This document shows positions 10,322 through 21,800 of a stretch of 64,000 nucleotides of DNA, one piece after another. The stretch is from positions 62,001 through 126,000 of the forward strand of contig CAJNOI010000170.1 in NCBI GenBank assembly GCA_905250115.1, written 5' to 3'. The notes under the pieces are model-generated. The model made no database searches and was not told the DNA's origin. It saw only the letters and a program-made list of their open reading frames with translations. The position numbers and the translations under genes were made by a program. Source of the DNA: Adineta steineri (Eukaryota; Rotifera; Eurotatoria; Adinetida; Adinetidae). The stretch's first letter is position 1, and each line of letters begins with the position of its first letter.

Positions 10322-13300
10322 ATGTTATACACGAATATCTTATTGAAGATGTTATATCGGATAACTACTTTATTGATTTTATTTCAGATAAATAATATGA
10401 TATTATTTAACTTGTTCAATATTTGGTTATTATCGCTGTTTATTGATCAAACATCAGGTATGCGTTTTGTTAAAATAAGATATCTAACTTTATACAACAA
10501 TCTTTCTTTTCAAATAAATTGATCGAATGTAGAATGTCTATCGCTAGATTTATAATCATTTCTTATTATTTTCTCTAGGCATTTCATACAATCAACCAAA
10601 ACTTTGTGCAAATGCAGCGTGGAACCAGAATGCTACAACGTTTGCCACGAGCACCTTGGTCGGCACATATCCTCTGGGTATTTTTGTCGATACAAACAAC
10701 ACTGTCTATGTAGCTGATCGAGCGGACAACAGGATCTTGATATGGCTTAATGGAAGTACTACAATTACTGGAAATCTTTCAGGTGGCTTAAACGGACCTT
10801 ACCCTCTCTTCGTCACGGATAATGGTGATACTTATGTTGGTAATGAGTACTCAAATTATGGAGTGGACAAATGGGCATGGAATACGACAAATAGTGTTCC
10901 AGCAATGTATACATGTTCGTCATGCTTTGGTATTTTTGTGGATATTAACAATATGCTTTACTGCTCAATGTATTCTTATCATCAAGTTATCTACAAATCA
11001 TTGACCCAAAATTTAAATGTATGGAGTAATGTTGCCGGTGTAAGTGGTACAGCTGGGTCCACGTCGACTACACTTAATGGTCCTGTGGGGATCTTTGTTG
11101 ATAAATATTTGAACTTGTATGTGGCTGATTATGCAAACAGTCGAATTCAAAAATTTGCATCAGGACAATTGAATGGAACAACAATATCAACAGGTGCGAT
11201 CACACTCTCCTATCCAACTTCAGTTATACTTGATAGTGATGGATTTATTTTTATTACTGACAATCATAACCATCGTATTATTGGTTCAGGACCTAACGGT
11301 TTTCGATGTATAGCGGCATGTTCTGGACAGGGTTCATCATCCAGTCAATTAAATTATCCACAAAGTATTAGTTTTGACAGTTATGGAAATATATTCGTTG
11401 TTGACCAGAATAATAACAGAATTCAAAAATTTCTTTTATTATCAAACTTCTGTAGTAAGTATATATACTGATAAACGATCTTATTCATCGGAGTTAAAAT
11501 AAGCAAAATTCTGTTTGTTTTAGATACAACCACAGCAACAACTATGATGAGCGTCGTTCAAACGACAACTGCATCAACATCCGTGTCTTATTCCAATGGT
11601 AATGTAATACCTGAGAATGTGTATTTAATACATCTACCTTCCCTCTCACTTACTAGAATGTGCATGAAGATACAAAAGTTTACTATCCCAGTGAGTGTGT
11701 AGGAACAAGAAATGAGTTGTAAATAATTTAAGATGACTAATTAAGGTGCTATTCTCAACGCTATGCATAATTCTCGCCTACGGACTTTTTCATCCTGATT
11801 TCTGATTAGAAAATATTTTAGTTGAAAACAATCGAGTTTTGCTAGTATTTAATCAGAAATATATTTAATATCAGATGCTCATATGAACATTAATTTCATA
11901 AATTGTTTTACTGTCAATACGAATCAAAAGAACGAATGGATAGTATTCAAAACTTGTTAGAATTTGTTTTCTTGCCATTTTCTGTTTAAACTTATAGGCA
12001 TTTTACTAAGTTCTGATCTAGTACATAAGAAATAAAAATAGTAGTATTATATATTTTCTAACACATCTAGTTCTATAGATCAGAAAGTATAGCAAACTAA
12101 TCATAATTCGAAAAAAGAATCCAATATTAGAATAATTTGTTATAAATGTTTTCTCCTTCTAAATGGACCTTATTGAATAGTACAAATCTCGTCACGAACT
12201 ATTTTAGCATCGAGAGCACATGAATACCCACCCTGAGCAACTATGTGATTTGTATATAATAGAATAAAAATAAAATGAATATTATTTTAGTTATATCATT
12301 CAATCAACCAAAATTTGGCGCCTATGCTACTTGGGATAGTGTTGGAATTACTTTTGCAAATAGTAGCACAGCTGGCACAGGTCCATATGGAATTTTCGTC
12401 GACACTAATAATACGATTTATGTAGCCAATACACCAAACAATCAAATTCAAGTATGGTTATCAGGAAGTAGTATACCCACAAGAAATATTACTAGTGGTG
12501 TTACTTCTCCATATAGTATCTTTGCTACAATCACTGGTGATATTTATGTCGATAATGGATATGCAAATAATCGAGTCGATAAATGGACATCATACGGAAA
12601 TATAAGTAGTTCAGTAATGCAGGTTCAAGGTGCATGCTATGATCTCTTTATCGATGTTAATAATACTCTTTACTGTTCATTATATACTCAACATCAAGTT
12701 GCTATAAAATCATTGAATGGTAATTCAAGTATGTGGACTGTTGCTGCTGGTACAGAATGTTCTGGATCAACTTCGAATGCACTTTATAATCCTCGTGGAA
12801 TCTTTGTTGATACAAATCTTAATTTATATGTTGCTGATTGTGGAAACAATCGAGTACAATTATTTTTATCTGGACAAGTAACAGCAACTACAGTAGCAGG
12901 AAGTACAGCTACTGGAACTATTTCACTTAGTTGTCCTAGTGATGTTGCTCTTGATAGTGATGGATATCTTTTTATTGTAGACAGCAATAATAGTCGTATT
13001 ATTGGTTCAGGACCTAATGGCTTTCGATGTATCATTGCATGCGGGTCTACCAGTGGTTCAACATCCAGTCAATTAAATAATCCATCGACTTTTAGTTTTG
13101 ATAGTTATGGAAATATATATGTTACTGATCAAAATAATAGTCGAGTACAAAAATTTTATTTAACAACCAATATTTATAGTAAGTGAATTAGAATATTTTT
13201 TATATTAGGAAATATTTAACTTGATGAATATGTTTAAAAGACAGCATCAATGATTTTTTTAATTTATTTTTATTTTTAGGTACAACTATCAATCAACCAA

Positions 13301-13809
13301 ACTTCTGTCCATCTACAACATGGTATATAAATGCAACTACATTTGCTAATATTAGTACGGCTGGAACTCTCGTATATGGTGTTTTTGTTAGTATTAATAA
13401 TACTGTTTATGTAGCTAATCAACAAACTAATACGATTATAGTATGGTACGATGGAAGTATTAATCCAGATAAAATTATTTTTGGTAATCTAAGTTTACCA
13501 TTTGATCTTTTCGCTGCTCCTTCAGGTGATTTATATGTTGATAATGGCGGAAATAATCATCGAGTTGATAAATTTTCATTTAACTCAAATATAAGTACTT
13601 CTGTAATGTTAGTTCCTAATGCATGTGCTGGTATTTTTGTTGATATTAGTAATACTCTTTATTGTTCAGCGTCTAATTCTCATCAAGTTGTTAAGAAATG
13701 GTTAAATGATACTGTACTCACCTCAACTATTGTTGCTGGCAACGGTACAGCTGGATCAACAGCAACTACGCTTTATTACCCTTATGGAATTTTTGTCGAT
13801 GTTAAAATT
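10322..13809 (+). CDS. secreted triple-NHL-module protein (3' end lost in gap)
   Basis: Five exons can be joined with consistent phase-1 introns: 10322-10457 (hydrophobic N-terminus, possible signal peptide), 10579-11454, 11524-11598, 12291-13178 and 13280-13809. Exons 2, 4 and 5 each encode an NHL-type propeller opening with an NQPK/NQPN motif and repeating GIFVDTNNTVYVAD-like blades (GIFVD...LYVAD..NNR), with FRCI.AC near the end of the complete modules. Exon 3 is a small Thr-rich linker (NTTTATTMM...). At least 835 codons are present before the 10-N gap truncates the third module. NHL propellers bind proteins or ligands; a catalytic role is not indicated. The 692-bp third intron is the weakest join, and two separate genes remain possible, but exon 4 has no signal peptide of its own. 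Confidence 0.7.
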
Positions 13810-13819
13810 NNNNNNNNNN
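13810..13819. other. assembly gap (10 N)
   Basis: Ten N of presumably arbitrary length. The left flank is the third NHL module, mid-exon. The right flank lies 22 bases from the stop codon of an opposite-strand gene. The end of the NHL gene is therefore missing. Confidence 0.95.
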
Positions 13820-13841
13820 AAAAAAAAACGAAAAAGTTTTT

Positions 13842-15144
13842 TCAACGATCTTTCATAGATTCCATTGGTTCTTTTGGTTGTATGTCTTGCTTCGAATCAG
13901 TTCGAGTCTGACTAGAAGATTTTGTTTGTTTGTTCAGATTTTGACCATTACAATTAGTCCAAATTATTCCATTACCACTTGGTAGGTGTGTGCTGGGCCA
14001 AAGAACACGTCGAATAAATTCACCTACTGTACGAACATTAAAAAATTGTTTCCAATTTTCTACGAGACCTAAATCATAAGGATTAACAAACACAAAACCC
14101 TGCTTAGTACATTGTTTAGTATAGTCTTGATTAAATAGACGTTCAACCGATGTTATACCACGACTAATCATTCGTCCATGCCAACAAACAAGAGTAATTA
14201 ATAGAAAACTAACTACTAATGCAGCAATAAATATGGAATATGTAATATAATTAATTATTCCAAATGCATTGAGAACAATAAATGGTTTGAAGAATATATC
14301 CAGATGGGAGAATCTAAACGAAAAGAAATTCTCATAGTACACTCTCGTCTATTTATACGAAATCCAAAAACGGATCTAATTAAAAGATTAAAACATGCAT
14401 TCTAGCGATTTCAAATTTTAGTGTAATATAAGCATCATTTGTTCTGACATCTATGTCATTATCATAATATATAAAATATAATCAAAATGAAAAAAAAATC
14501 GTGCGATGCCGTTTACCGATGTTCTCCGAGTCGAGCGATTTGGTATTCACGAAAACCCATCGTCCCAGCATACATACATCCGATGGCCATAAAACAGCAA
14601 AATTGAAAGAAATATCGATGATTATAAAAACCAACACAACTATTCAACCCTATAATAAAACAAAATCAATCACAAAGATAGTTCAATTTTTAAACTGTTG
14701 CTTGCATATGCAGTGATGGTCAAATTTTAGCACACATGCGTCACACCAACGGCAATGATGAGTTCGAGGTGGTTTATGCATTGAACATTTTTTGCATAAA
14801 GGATATTGACTTGCTAAGTTCTGATAATCTTTGGCTAGACCAGGTGGTGTTGTAGATGCCATAGCATAATTAAAATAAATATTTATTGCAATCCAATTAC
14901 CAATTGTAATATGAAAGATAAATTGCATATAGCTCTTTCTCTCCCATGCACTGGGTATGATGGTTTCATAATAAGTATAAACGATCTGAGTTGTCAATAG
15001 GAAAAAAACACATACACAAAAACCACCGAGAGCTTGCGCTCCTATTTTACTTGCTCGACTACACCATGCCATTTTACATTGATGCATAATATAAAAGATT
15101 GATACACCTAAAAGAGAAATTATCAATGTATATACATTCATCAA
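13842..15144 (-). CDS. DHHC palmitoyltransferase, ZDHHC16-like
   Basis: Three exons: 15144-14706, 14649-14517 and 14313-13842, giving about 347 aa. Exon 1 has two hydrophobic segments, the TTPPG motif and the Cys-rich domain ([19 protein letters not shown]...KFDHHC). Exon 2 supplies [14 protein letters not shown] and more membrane sequence. Exon 3 has two hydrophobic stretches, the [10 protein letters not shown] motif, NPYDLG, and SSHLP-like STHLPSGNG, which are hallmarks of ZDHHC16 (Aph2). The catalytic DHHC Cys is intact; it transfers palmitate to protein cysteines at ER/Golgi membranes. The first intron (14705-14650) starts with GC rather than GT (GCAAGC...TTATAG). This joins DHHC to I-W, replacing the usual Pro. 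Whether an extra 5' exon exists is unclear. Confidence 0.82.
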
Positions 15145-15820
15145 CTCTTCGTGTTCTTTGTTTTCTATAACAGAAAAGACAAGAACACTGTTTCTTGACC
15201 AATAGTGCGTAATATTTTTTCTAGATATACAGAAATGAAGTTTCTATTATATTGTATTTAATCAAAAGATTTTATCTATGAAAATGTTACTTCTCTAACT
15301 ATAATTACAGATGAAAAACACAACACTGACAATATTTAATTTTTGTGATACTTTCATGAGGTAATATAACGATCGATTTCTAAATTTATGTATCGCATTA
15401 TTAGTTACAGTTAAAGAACTGAAATTTCTAGAGATAAAAGATTCTAATTATAGATATATATTTCACAAAAAGTGTGTAAAACACCATTAAAAATTTATCA
15501 TTAATTATCATCAAACAGTCTTTTTTGAAAAAAAATTTCATTATGTTCTCATATTTTTGTTTTTATTATTCACAGAGAATATATTTGCAACGAAATATTT
15601 TTGTCGTTTATAATTAACAGAATAAAATATAACGTTATGGATTTAAATAATATTTATTTAAATTAAATGATAGACACATGCAATAAAACGTACGTATAGG
15701 TAAATGTATTAAGAGTAGTCACGATGTTGATCCACGTGGTTGTTCGGGGAGAAGTGTCTCTGTATCTACTCCCTTGCTCGTCCTTTTCTACCCTCGCTTG
15801 CACTCACTCTTTCTTGTTTT

Positions 15821-16020
15821 CTTATATACGATAGAAGGTTTAAGTATGTTGTCATTACAAACAAGGATAAATAATTCTATAGCCTTACCTTCTCATTTTA
15901 TACGATAGAAGGTTGACGTTTACTAACCAAAGACACAAGGATAGATATATATTTTTTCTTATATAAGATAGAAGGCCGAGGTCTACTTCTATTATGTATA
16001 CACCAAGAACCAAGGCTTAT
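15821..16020. repeat. imperfect tandem repeat, three units of about 62-75 bp
   Basis: The motif TATACGATAGAAGG (or TATAAGATAGAAGG) begins near 15826, 15900 and 15962. Each copy is followed about 35 bases later by an ACAAGGATA-like or CCAAGGCTTA string. A CT-rich leader precedes the first unit. It could be part of an LTR, but no matching terminal sequences or target-site duplication were seen. Confidence 0.5.
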
Positions 16021-16198
16021 CTAAAAATGAGGTAATATAGATATGTTAATATAGAAGGAAATAGTTTATTGGCACATACATCATTCACAAAATCATTTTG
16101 TAGGTGTGGTTGTGATTATCGAAGGAATCTTCTCCTGCTCTGATCAATGTTTTTATTCTTTTCAATAGACAGATACAGTCAATCATATATACACATAT

Positions 16199-16242
16199 TG
16201 AGGGTGTGGGTGAGATAGATAAGATTCATTCACACCCTCAAA
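16199..16242. repeat. TGTGGG-type inverted repeat 5 (shortest)
   Basis: TTGAGGGTGTG at the left end is matched exactly by CACACCCTCAA at the right end, with only about 22 bases between. This compact copy shows the shared terminal motif most clearly. Confidence 0.8.
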
Positions 16243-16624
16243 GTGGCTGAAATTTTTTCATGGTCTATGCAACTTCTAAAGAAATCCTATGAACGATTTG
16301 TCTATTTCGCAGGCAAATATCTATCTGCGAAAGGATATTATTTTGCGCGTTCAACATATACCGTAAGATTCCATATTTCAATCATAAAAATAATCATTAC
16401 TAAGTATTCTCGTATGCAAGAACCATTGAAAAATATATCTAATTGTATTCGTCTTATTGGATGCGTCATCAATCATGTTCCATAGCCTTCGATTGAGATC
16501 AATCACATGAAATAATCGTGTGAAAATACCTATAATAGATGAAAAAAACAATTCAGCATTGATGTGAAAATGGGTCATCTTATTGTTTAAAAACCGTTCC
16601 TTCTTGTTTTTTACGTCTTGAGAA

Positions 16625-16669
16625 TGTAGGTGTGGGTACCATATATATGATACACCCACACTCGCCTGC
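16625..16669. repeat. TGTGGG-type inverted repeat 6
   Basis: GTAGGTGTGGGTA is followed by an AT-rich loop and TACACCCACACTCGCCTGC. It has the same polarity as the others. Confidence 0.7.
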
Positions 16670-17031
16670 AACTACAATTACATCCATATGCCACCTACAC
16701 ACATATCCATAACAAGACGTGCAAGTTTTTTTGGATAGAGATGTAGATAAAGCATATCGACTGTGGATGTATTCAAAATAAATAGATAATCCTTTCTGAA
16801 TTCATATTATTATGCTTTGTTGTTCGAATTTATATTTTAATTCTAACTTACACACCCTCACATTCAATGGAGCAGGGATGAAACAATCGATCAATCTCTT
16901 TTGTTAGAATCAGTGTAAGTGATATACTATTTGATTAATAATAATATATTAAAGCGTTTATGATTAAATAATTTGATTACAAAAAAAAATTGATATTTCA
17001 GTCTAAAAAAGAAATGTAGTTCTGACCACGT

Positions 17032-19685
17032 TCATCCATATAATTCAGCACTATTTACAGTAGCACTACCATCATTTCCACCAGCAACTAATATTTTTCC
17101 ATTGGATAATATGAATGCAGAATGAGAACGTCGTGTAACAGTCATGTTCACTGTCGTTGTCCAAGTACTTGTAGATGGGTCATACAGCTCAGCACTATTT
17201 AAAACAAAACTGCTATCTCTAAATCCACCAGTAACTAATACTTTTCCATTTGATAATATAGATGCTGTATGTGCATATCGTGCAACATTCATGTTTCCTG
17301 TCGTTGTCCAAGTATTTGTCGATGAATCATACAGCGCAGCACTGTTGAGATAAGCACCACCAGTACCCTGTCCACCACTAACTAATACTTTTCCATTTGA
17401 TAATATAGATGCTGTGTGATAATATCGTGCATTAGTCATGCTACCAGTAGTTGTCCAAATATTTGTAGATGGATCATACAGCTCAGCGCTATTAAGATAA
17501 GTACCACCAGTACCTTGTCCACCAGTAACTAATATTTTTCCATTTGATAATATGGATGCTGTATGTTGAGATCGTGCGACATTCATGTTTCCTGTCGTTG
17601 TCCAAATACTTGTCGATGGATTATACAATTCAGCACTATTGAGATAAGTACCACTAGTACCTTGTCCACCAGCAACTAATACTGATCCATTTAATAATAT
17701 GAATGTTGTATGTTGAGATCGTGCAACATTCATGTTCGCTGTTGTTGTCCAAGTACTTGTCGATGGATCATACAGCTCAGCACTGTTGAGATAACCGCTA
17801 CTAGCTTGTCCACCAGTAACTAATACTTTTCCATTTGATAATATAGATGCTGAATGACGCCACCGTGCGGTATTCAAGTTTGCTGTCGTTGTCCAATTAT
17901 TTGTCGATGGATCATACAATTCTGTACCAATGACATAACCATTATTAGATCCACCAGTAACTAATACTTTTCCATTTGTTAATATGGATCCTGCATATGT
18001 ATCTCGTCCACCATTCATATTAGCTGCCGTTTTCCATGCTAAATATGAAAAAAAAGTGAGAAAAAAACATATTTCTTCTTCAAAACAACTTCTAATTAAA
18101 TTGTTATAGATGATGTAACAATGAAATGATCACACAGGAAATTATTTGAAGTGAAATTGGAAAACGGATTTACAGAAATATACATATCGCAGAATGTCTT
18201 TTTAGCCAATTCCTTTCTGTTAAACTCATCGTAAACATTGATTCGATACATATCGAAAGCACTGCATACTATTGAACATATTTACTCACCCATTATGATT
18301 GTTGTTGTTGATGTTGTTGTTGATGAAGATGATGATGATGATGTTGTTGATGAGATCGACGATGGCGTTGTTGTGACTGTTGTTGTTACAGTTGCTGTGG
18401 TTGCTGTTGTTCTGTATAATATATAAATAATAACATACGATACAAACACTAATTAAAGTATTTATCCAAAAACATAATCTCTATGAACAACCATCTTTAA
18501 AAATTAATTTTATTTCCTCTCAGTCAGAATGCAACAGACATATATTCTACTTTGTTTTTTGATACATTGAGATTTATTCTAGGATAACTATTGATGTGCA
18601 AATTTATGTCAATGAGCAGATGAAATATGCACAAAAATATACTCACTTATTCATATACATACCATCGCTGTCGAAACTGCTCACAGAAAGGAAAGTGACA
18701 TGTGTCAAACGATATTTTATTTTCATTTATTTACTGATGAAGTTGTTCACGTCAGCAACAAAATTTTATAGCAATTAACTAAAAGCTGTCAATATGCAAG
18801 AAACTCTTTTTATCTTTAATAAATGACTTTGATTGGACTCGATGAGAATATACTCTTTGTTCGGACTGCTTCAATTATAAAACTCATAGAAAATATTTGG
18901 AATATACGACTGATATGCATAATTTGAAGAGATCTACACTGAATCCGCCCAAGCCTATAGTATCACATATTCTGAAGTTTTTCTATTATGGCATTTACTA
19001 TCATTCAAACTTACGTGGATGTTGTTGAGCTCGTCGTTATAGCTAAAACAAAAGAATAAATAAATTTAAGTAGTTATACAACACATTTACTAATGAAAAT
19101 ATACGTCAAACCTGATTCTCATCTATAAAGTGCAGTATTAATTAAATCAAAATGACAAGATTTTAACATTGATTATACAAGCTCTACACATAAGTAGTAA
19201 CATAGCATTCACAAACCGAAGAACTAAAAGTTCTTAGTAAAAATGTCTTTGGAATACAGAATACTCGTGTTTACTTTCTTACACACATATTCCTTCTTAT
19301 ACAAGCAATATGGACACTTCTCTTTAAACAAACATGCGTCAAGTCTTTGCTTACGAGCTGATAGTTGTCGATTAACAGCAATAAAACTCGTAACACCTGC
19401 TTGTGCTGTTAAACTACCATATTGGCTTGGAATATCAGCAAACAATTCACATTGATTATTAAATTGATCGAATGATATTGTACGACAGTTAATATCTGTT
19501 AAACAAGTCATATAACAGGCTTTCATGTTTGATCCAGAGATGATCGTCGGAGTCGAGCAACCTTGATCGATACATTGATATCGAATATCATTTATTTGAG
19601 ACAATAATAATGTGTTAGTATTTTGTGAATTTATTTGTACGATGATAATGATAATAAATAGAAAAAACACAATTGTATGTTTCAT
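17032..19685 (-). CDS. secreted PAN/apple-like + Thr linker + seven-kelch protein
   Basis: Four exons join in frame: 19685-19355, 19042-19015, 18411-18290 and 18038-17032, giving about 495 aa. Exon 1 encodes a signal peptide (MKHTIVFFLFIIIIIVQ) and a Cys-rich region resembling a PAN/apple domain (ACYMTCLTDINCRTISFD...CELF). Exon 2 is only 28 bp and with exon 3 forms a Thr/Ser linker. Exon 4 holds seven kelch blades of about 48 aa (R..H.AS.L.NGKVLVTGG...AELYDPST..WTTT.N). The last blade stops after AELYG, and the strand it lacks (AWKTAAN) is supplied just after the linker, so the propeller can close by pairing its N- and C-terminal strands. The likely role is extracellular binding. Unspliced reading would miss the signal peptide and linker. 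The 28-bp exon is the least certain part. Confidence 0.75.
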
Positions 19686-20626
19686 GTTAAATGAATGTTC
19701 AAACTCAAACAAATGAACTTTTTTTTCCAAGAAAAAAAAGATGAAAATTATTTTCTATAGAACGAAGAAAAAGAAAAAAAACTATAGATTGAACATTTTC
19801 TCTTAGTTACGTTTTATTTATTCATGCTTCTACATGCTTAGCAGACGTCGATCTTTCATTTTCTAAACTTTTTAATATCTTTGATTCATAACAAAAGCAG
19901 TAACGACAAACTTTGCTAATTAACAAACGCTAGTGGAGCCTTATTTTCCTTCTGACAATACTGTTGTCACAAATTGTTATTTACAAAAAAAACAATTTGA
20001 AAATTACGAACAACGCAAGACATTGTAGACAATTAATTGAACAAATAGAAAATAATCAATGTAAACAGAGTTTCCAATGTAAAAGAATTTCATTAGTTAA
20101 ATTGATGTATTTTCTTCTTTTTCGTGGATATGATGATAAAATCAACTTTTCATGTAATAGAAAATAACATATGGTTATCGATCAACGATAAACACAACAG
20201 TTTAGTTGTCCTGATCATTGATATTCCTAACGTTTGGAACATATCATTGATTTATATTCGAAATAAAATTATTTTTCGTCATAATCAAAGTTATATTAGC
20301 TTAGACATCAATGAAAAAGTACCTTTTCTTACATGTATAAAGTCATGCAAATATTTCTTCTATTCTCTTCGATTTCTATGTAATAACAAACTAAAAAAGT
20401 ATAGTTTTGTTGTATGTAATAATAATTATGTTTATTAAATTATTTCATAGGTTAGGAAGCAACCAATGAAGAACAGAACGAAACAAACGACTTCGCTCAA
20501 ATTCAACCATATCATTGTCATATTGAGCACTTATATGATCTTTTACTATGGTCGACTTAATAACAACTCTGCTGGATTAGTGCCAGGGGGTAAAGGGTTA
20601 ATCATCTTCTGCAGAGAAGAATTCTT
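19686..20626. other. intergenic stretch, nothing firm
   Basis: A plus-strand open frame at 20124-20438 has no family features and is probably chance. Downstream of the minus-strand ART/TPR-family fragment I searched this stretch for the missing ART and TPR parts and did not find them. Confidence 0.45.
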
Positions 20627-21222
20627 TCAATAACAATAAATAGTATCATTTGATTGATATTCTTCTTCGAAGTTTTCTTCCAAATAAAGACGAACATAGT
20701 CTATCAGTTGTTGTTTAGCTTGTTTATTACGTGGAAGTTGTGTAATAACACGATGAAATAAATGAATCCATAGAAAATCATTGGCTTGTTTTGATAAATC
20801 TCTTTTCAAATAATTTTCTTCATTAAAAAAAGTCCATTGATAAAATTGTTTATTTATTGAAATAATTTGTTCTTGGATTGATAAAATTAATAAAGGAATT
20901 TTATCATAAATACCAACTATATTTAAACTTTCATGAAATATATATTTATATTGATCCTTATTTGAATAATATATATAAATAAAATTAACTTCATGAAATA
21001 TATCAACATGAGATAAAATTTGTGGAATATATAAATCAGAAGTAACAAGAAGAATTTTTTCATTTTTAATTAATTTCATAAATTTAATGCAAGACTGAAT
21101 ATTTGTATGAAAACTAAACGAATTATTTATTTCATATAAGTGAGTTATCAAATCTTCGATTTCATATCTGGATATAAACAAATAAAATTCATTTGTTCTT
21201 CATCTATTGTTGACATTTCCAT
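20627..21222 (-). pseudogene. truncated, frameshifted bdelloid ART/TPR-family N-terminal domain
   Basis: The main open frame (from about 21167) encodes YEIEDLITHLYEINNSF..., a KNEKILLVTSDLYIPQIL segment, a hydrophobic IYIYY strand and an ...RDLSKQANDFLWIHLFHRVI region. This resembles the N-terminal response-regulator-like domain that precedes ADP-ribosyltransferase and TPR regions in a large bdelloid family. An ATG at 21222 opens MEMSTIDEEQMNFICLYPD in a different frame that stops within a few codons, so a single shift between the two frames is needed. The protein ends before the ART domain would begin. I infer a decayed or partial copy. A tiny intron was considered, but only a 12-bp GT-AG interval is available. 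Confidence 0.5.
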
Positions 21223-21800
21223 ATTTATTCAAATTTCCGATATAAATATTCGTTATAGGAATCTGAAGTAATGTCTATTTTACTTACAAATATGATGAAA
21301 TAATAAATAAATCTGTATGTTTTTTCGTTTCCTTTTATATATATGATATCAAAAGCAAATCGGTTTTTACCAAGTAACGCAGAGAAGTAAAAGTTATTAC
21401 TCATCATTTTTTCTTTTATTCCCTTTTTCTTATGAGTCAGTGTTATGATATTCGATCAGGGCATCTATACTTTCGTTACTTCTTTCTTTCTTATTCATAT
21501 ATATATATTTTGTTAAATAAAACAAGCGCAGTTATGCCTAAAAGAAAATGAATTCGATGTTCTCATATTTAAATAAAAAACAAGACATGGGTGTCTCTCT
21601 CTCATCCACACCCACCCTTAGAAAATTGGTTGGCCTTCTGGCAGACCTTCTCTTAAGGCATTTCACACGTTGAAGTCAGTGGAATATCTAACTATAAATA
21701 TAAGTTTTTAAAGATTAAAACAAAATTCATTCGATAAAGCGCGTTAAAGTCACAAGAGTGTTTCATCAGATTTAACCAATTAATTGTCGTTACAAGATCA
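21223..21800. other. intergenic stretch
   Basis: AT-rich spacer between two minus-strand genes. Near 21597-21620 it has a weak GGGTGT...CCACACCCACCC pair related to the GT-rich inverted repeats. Otherwise nothing recognised. Confidence 0.45.

Larger units (their letters stand above)
15145..17031. other. intergenic stretch with repeats
   Basis: No supported gene. It contains a three-unit imperfect tandem repeat (15821-16020) and two GT-rich inverted repeats. The open frame 16243-16485 overlaps the edge of one inverted repeat and has no recognisable family features. Confidence 0.5.

Noticed and set aside
15726-16115. Possible solo LTR
   Set aside because: A CT-rich stretch and tandem motif are present, but I found no matching terminal dinucleotides with a target-site duplication and no primer-binding site.
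20124-20438. 104-aa plus-strand open frame
   Set aside because: No family motif; not explained by any exon model; probably chance.
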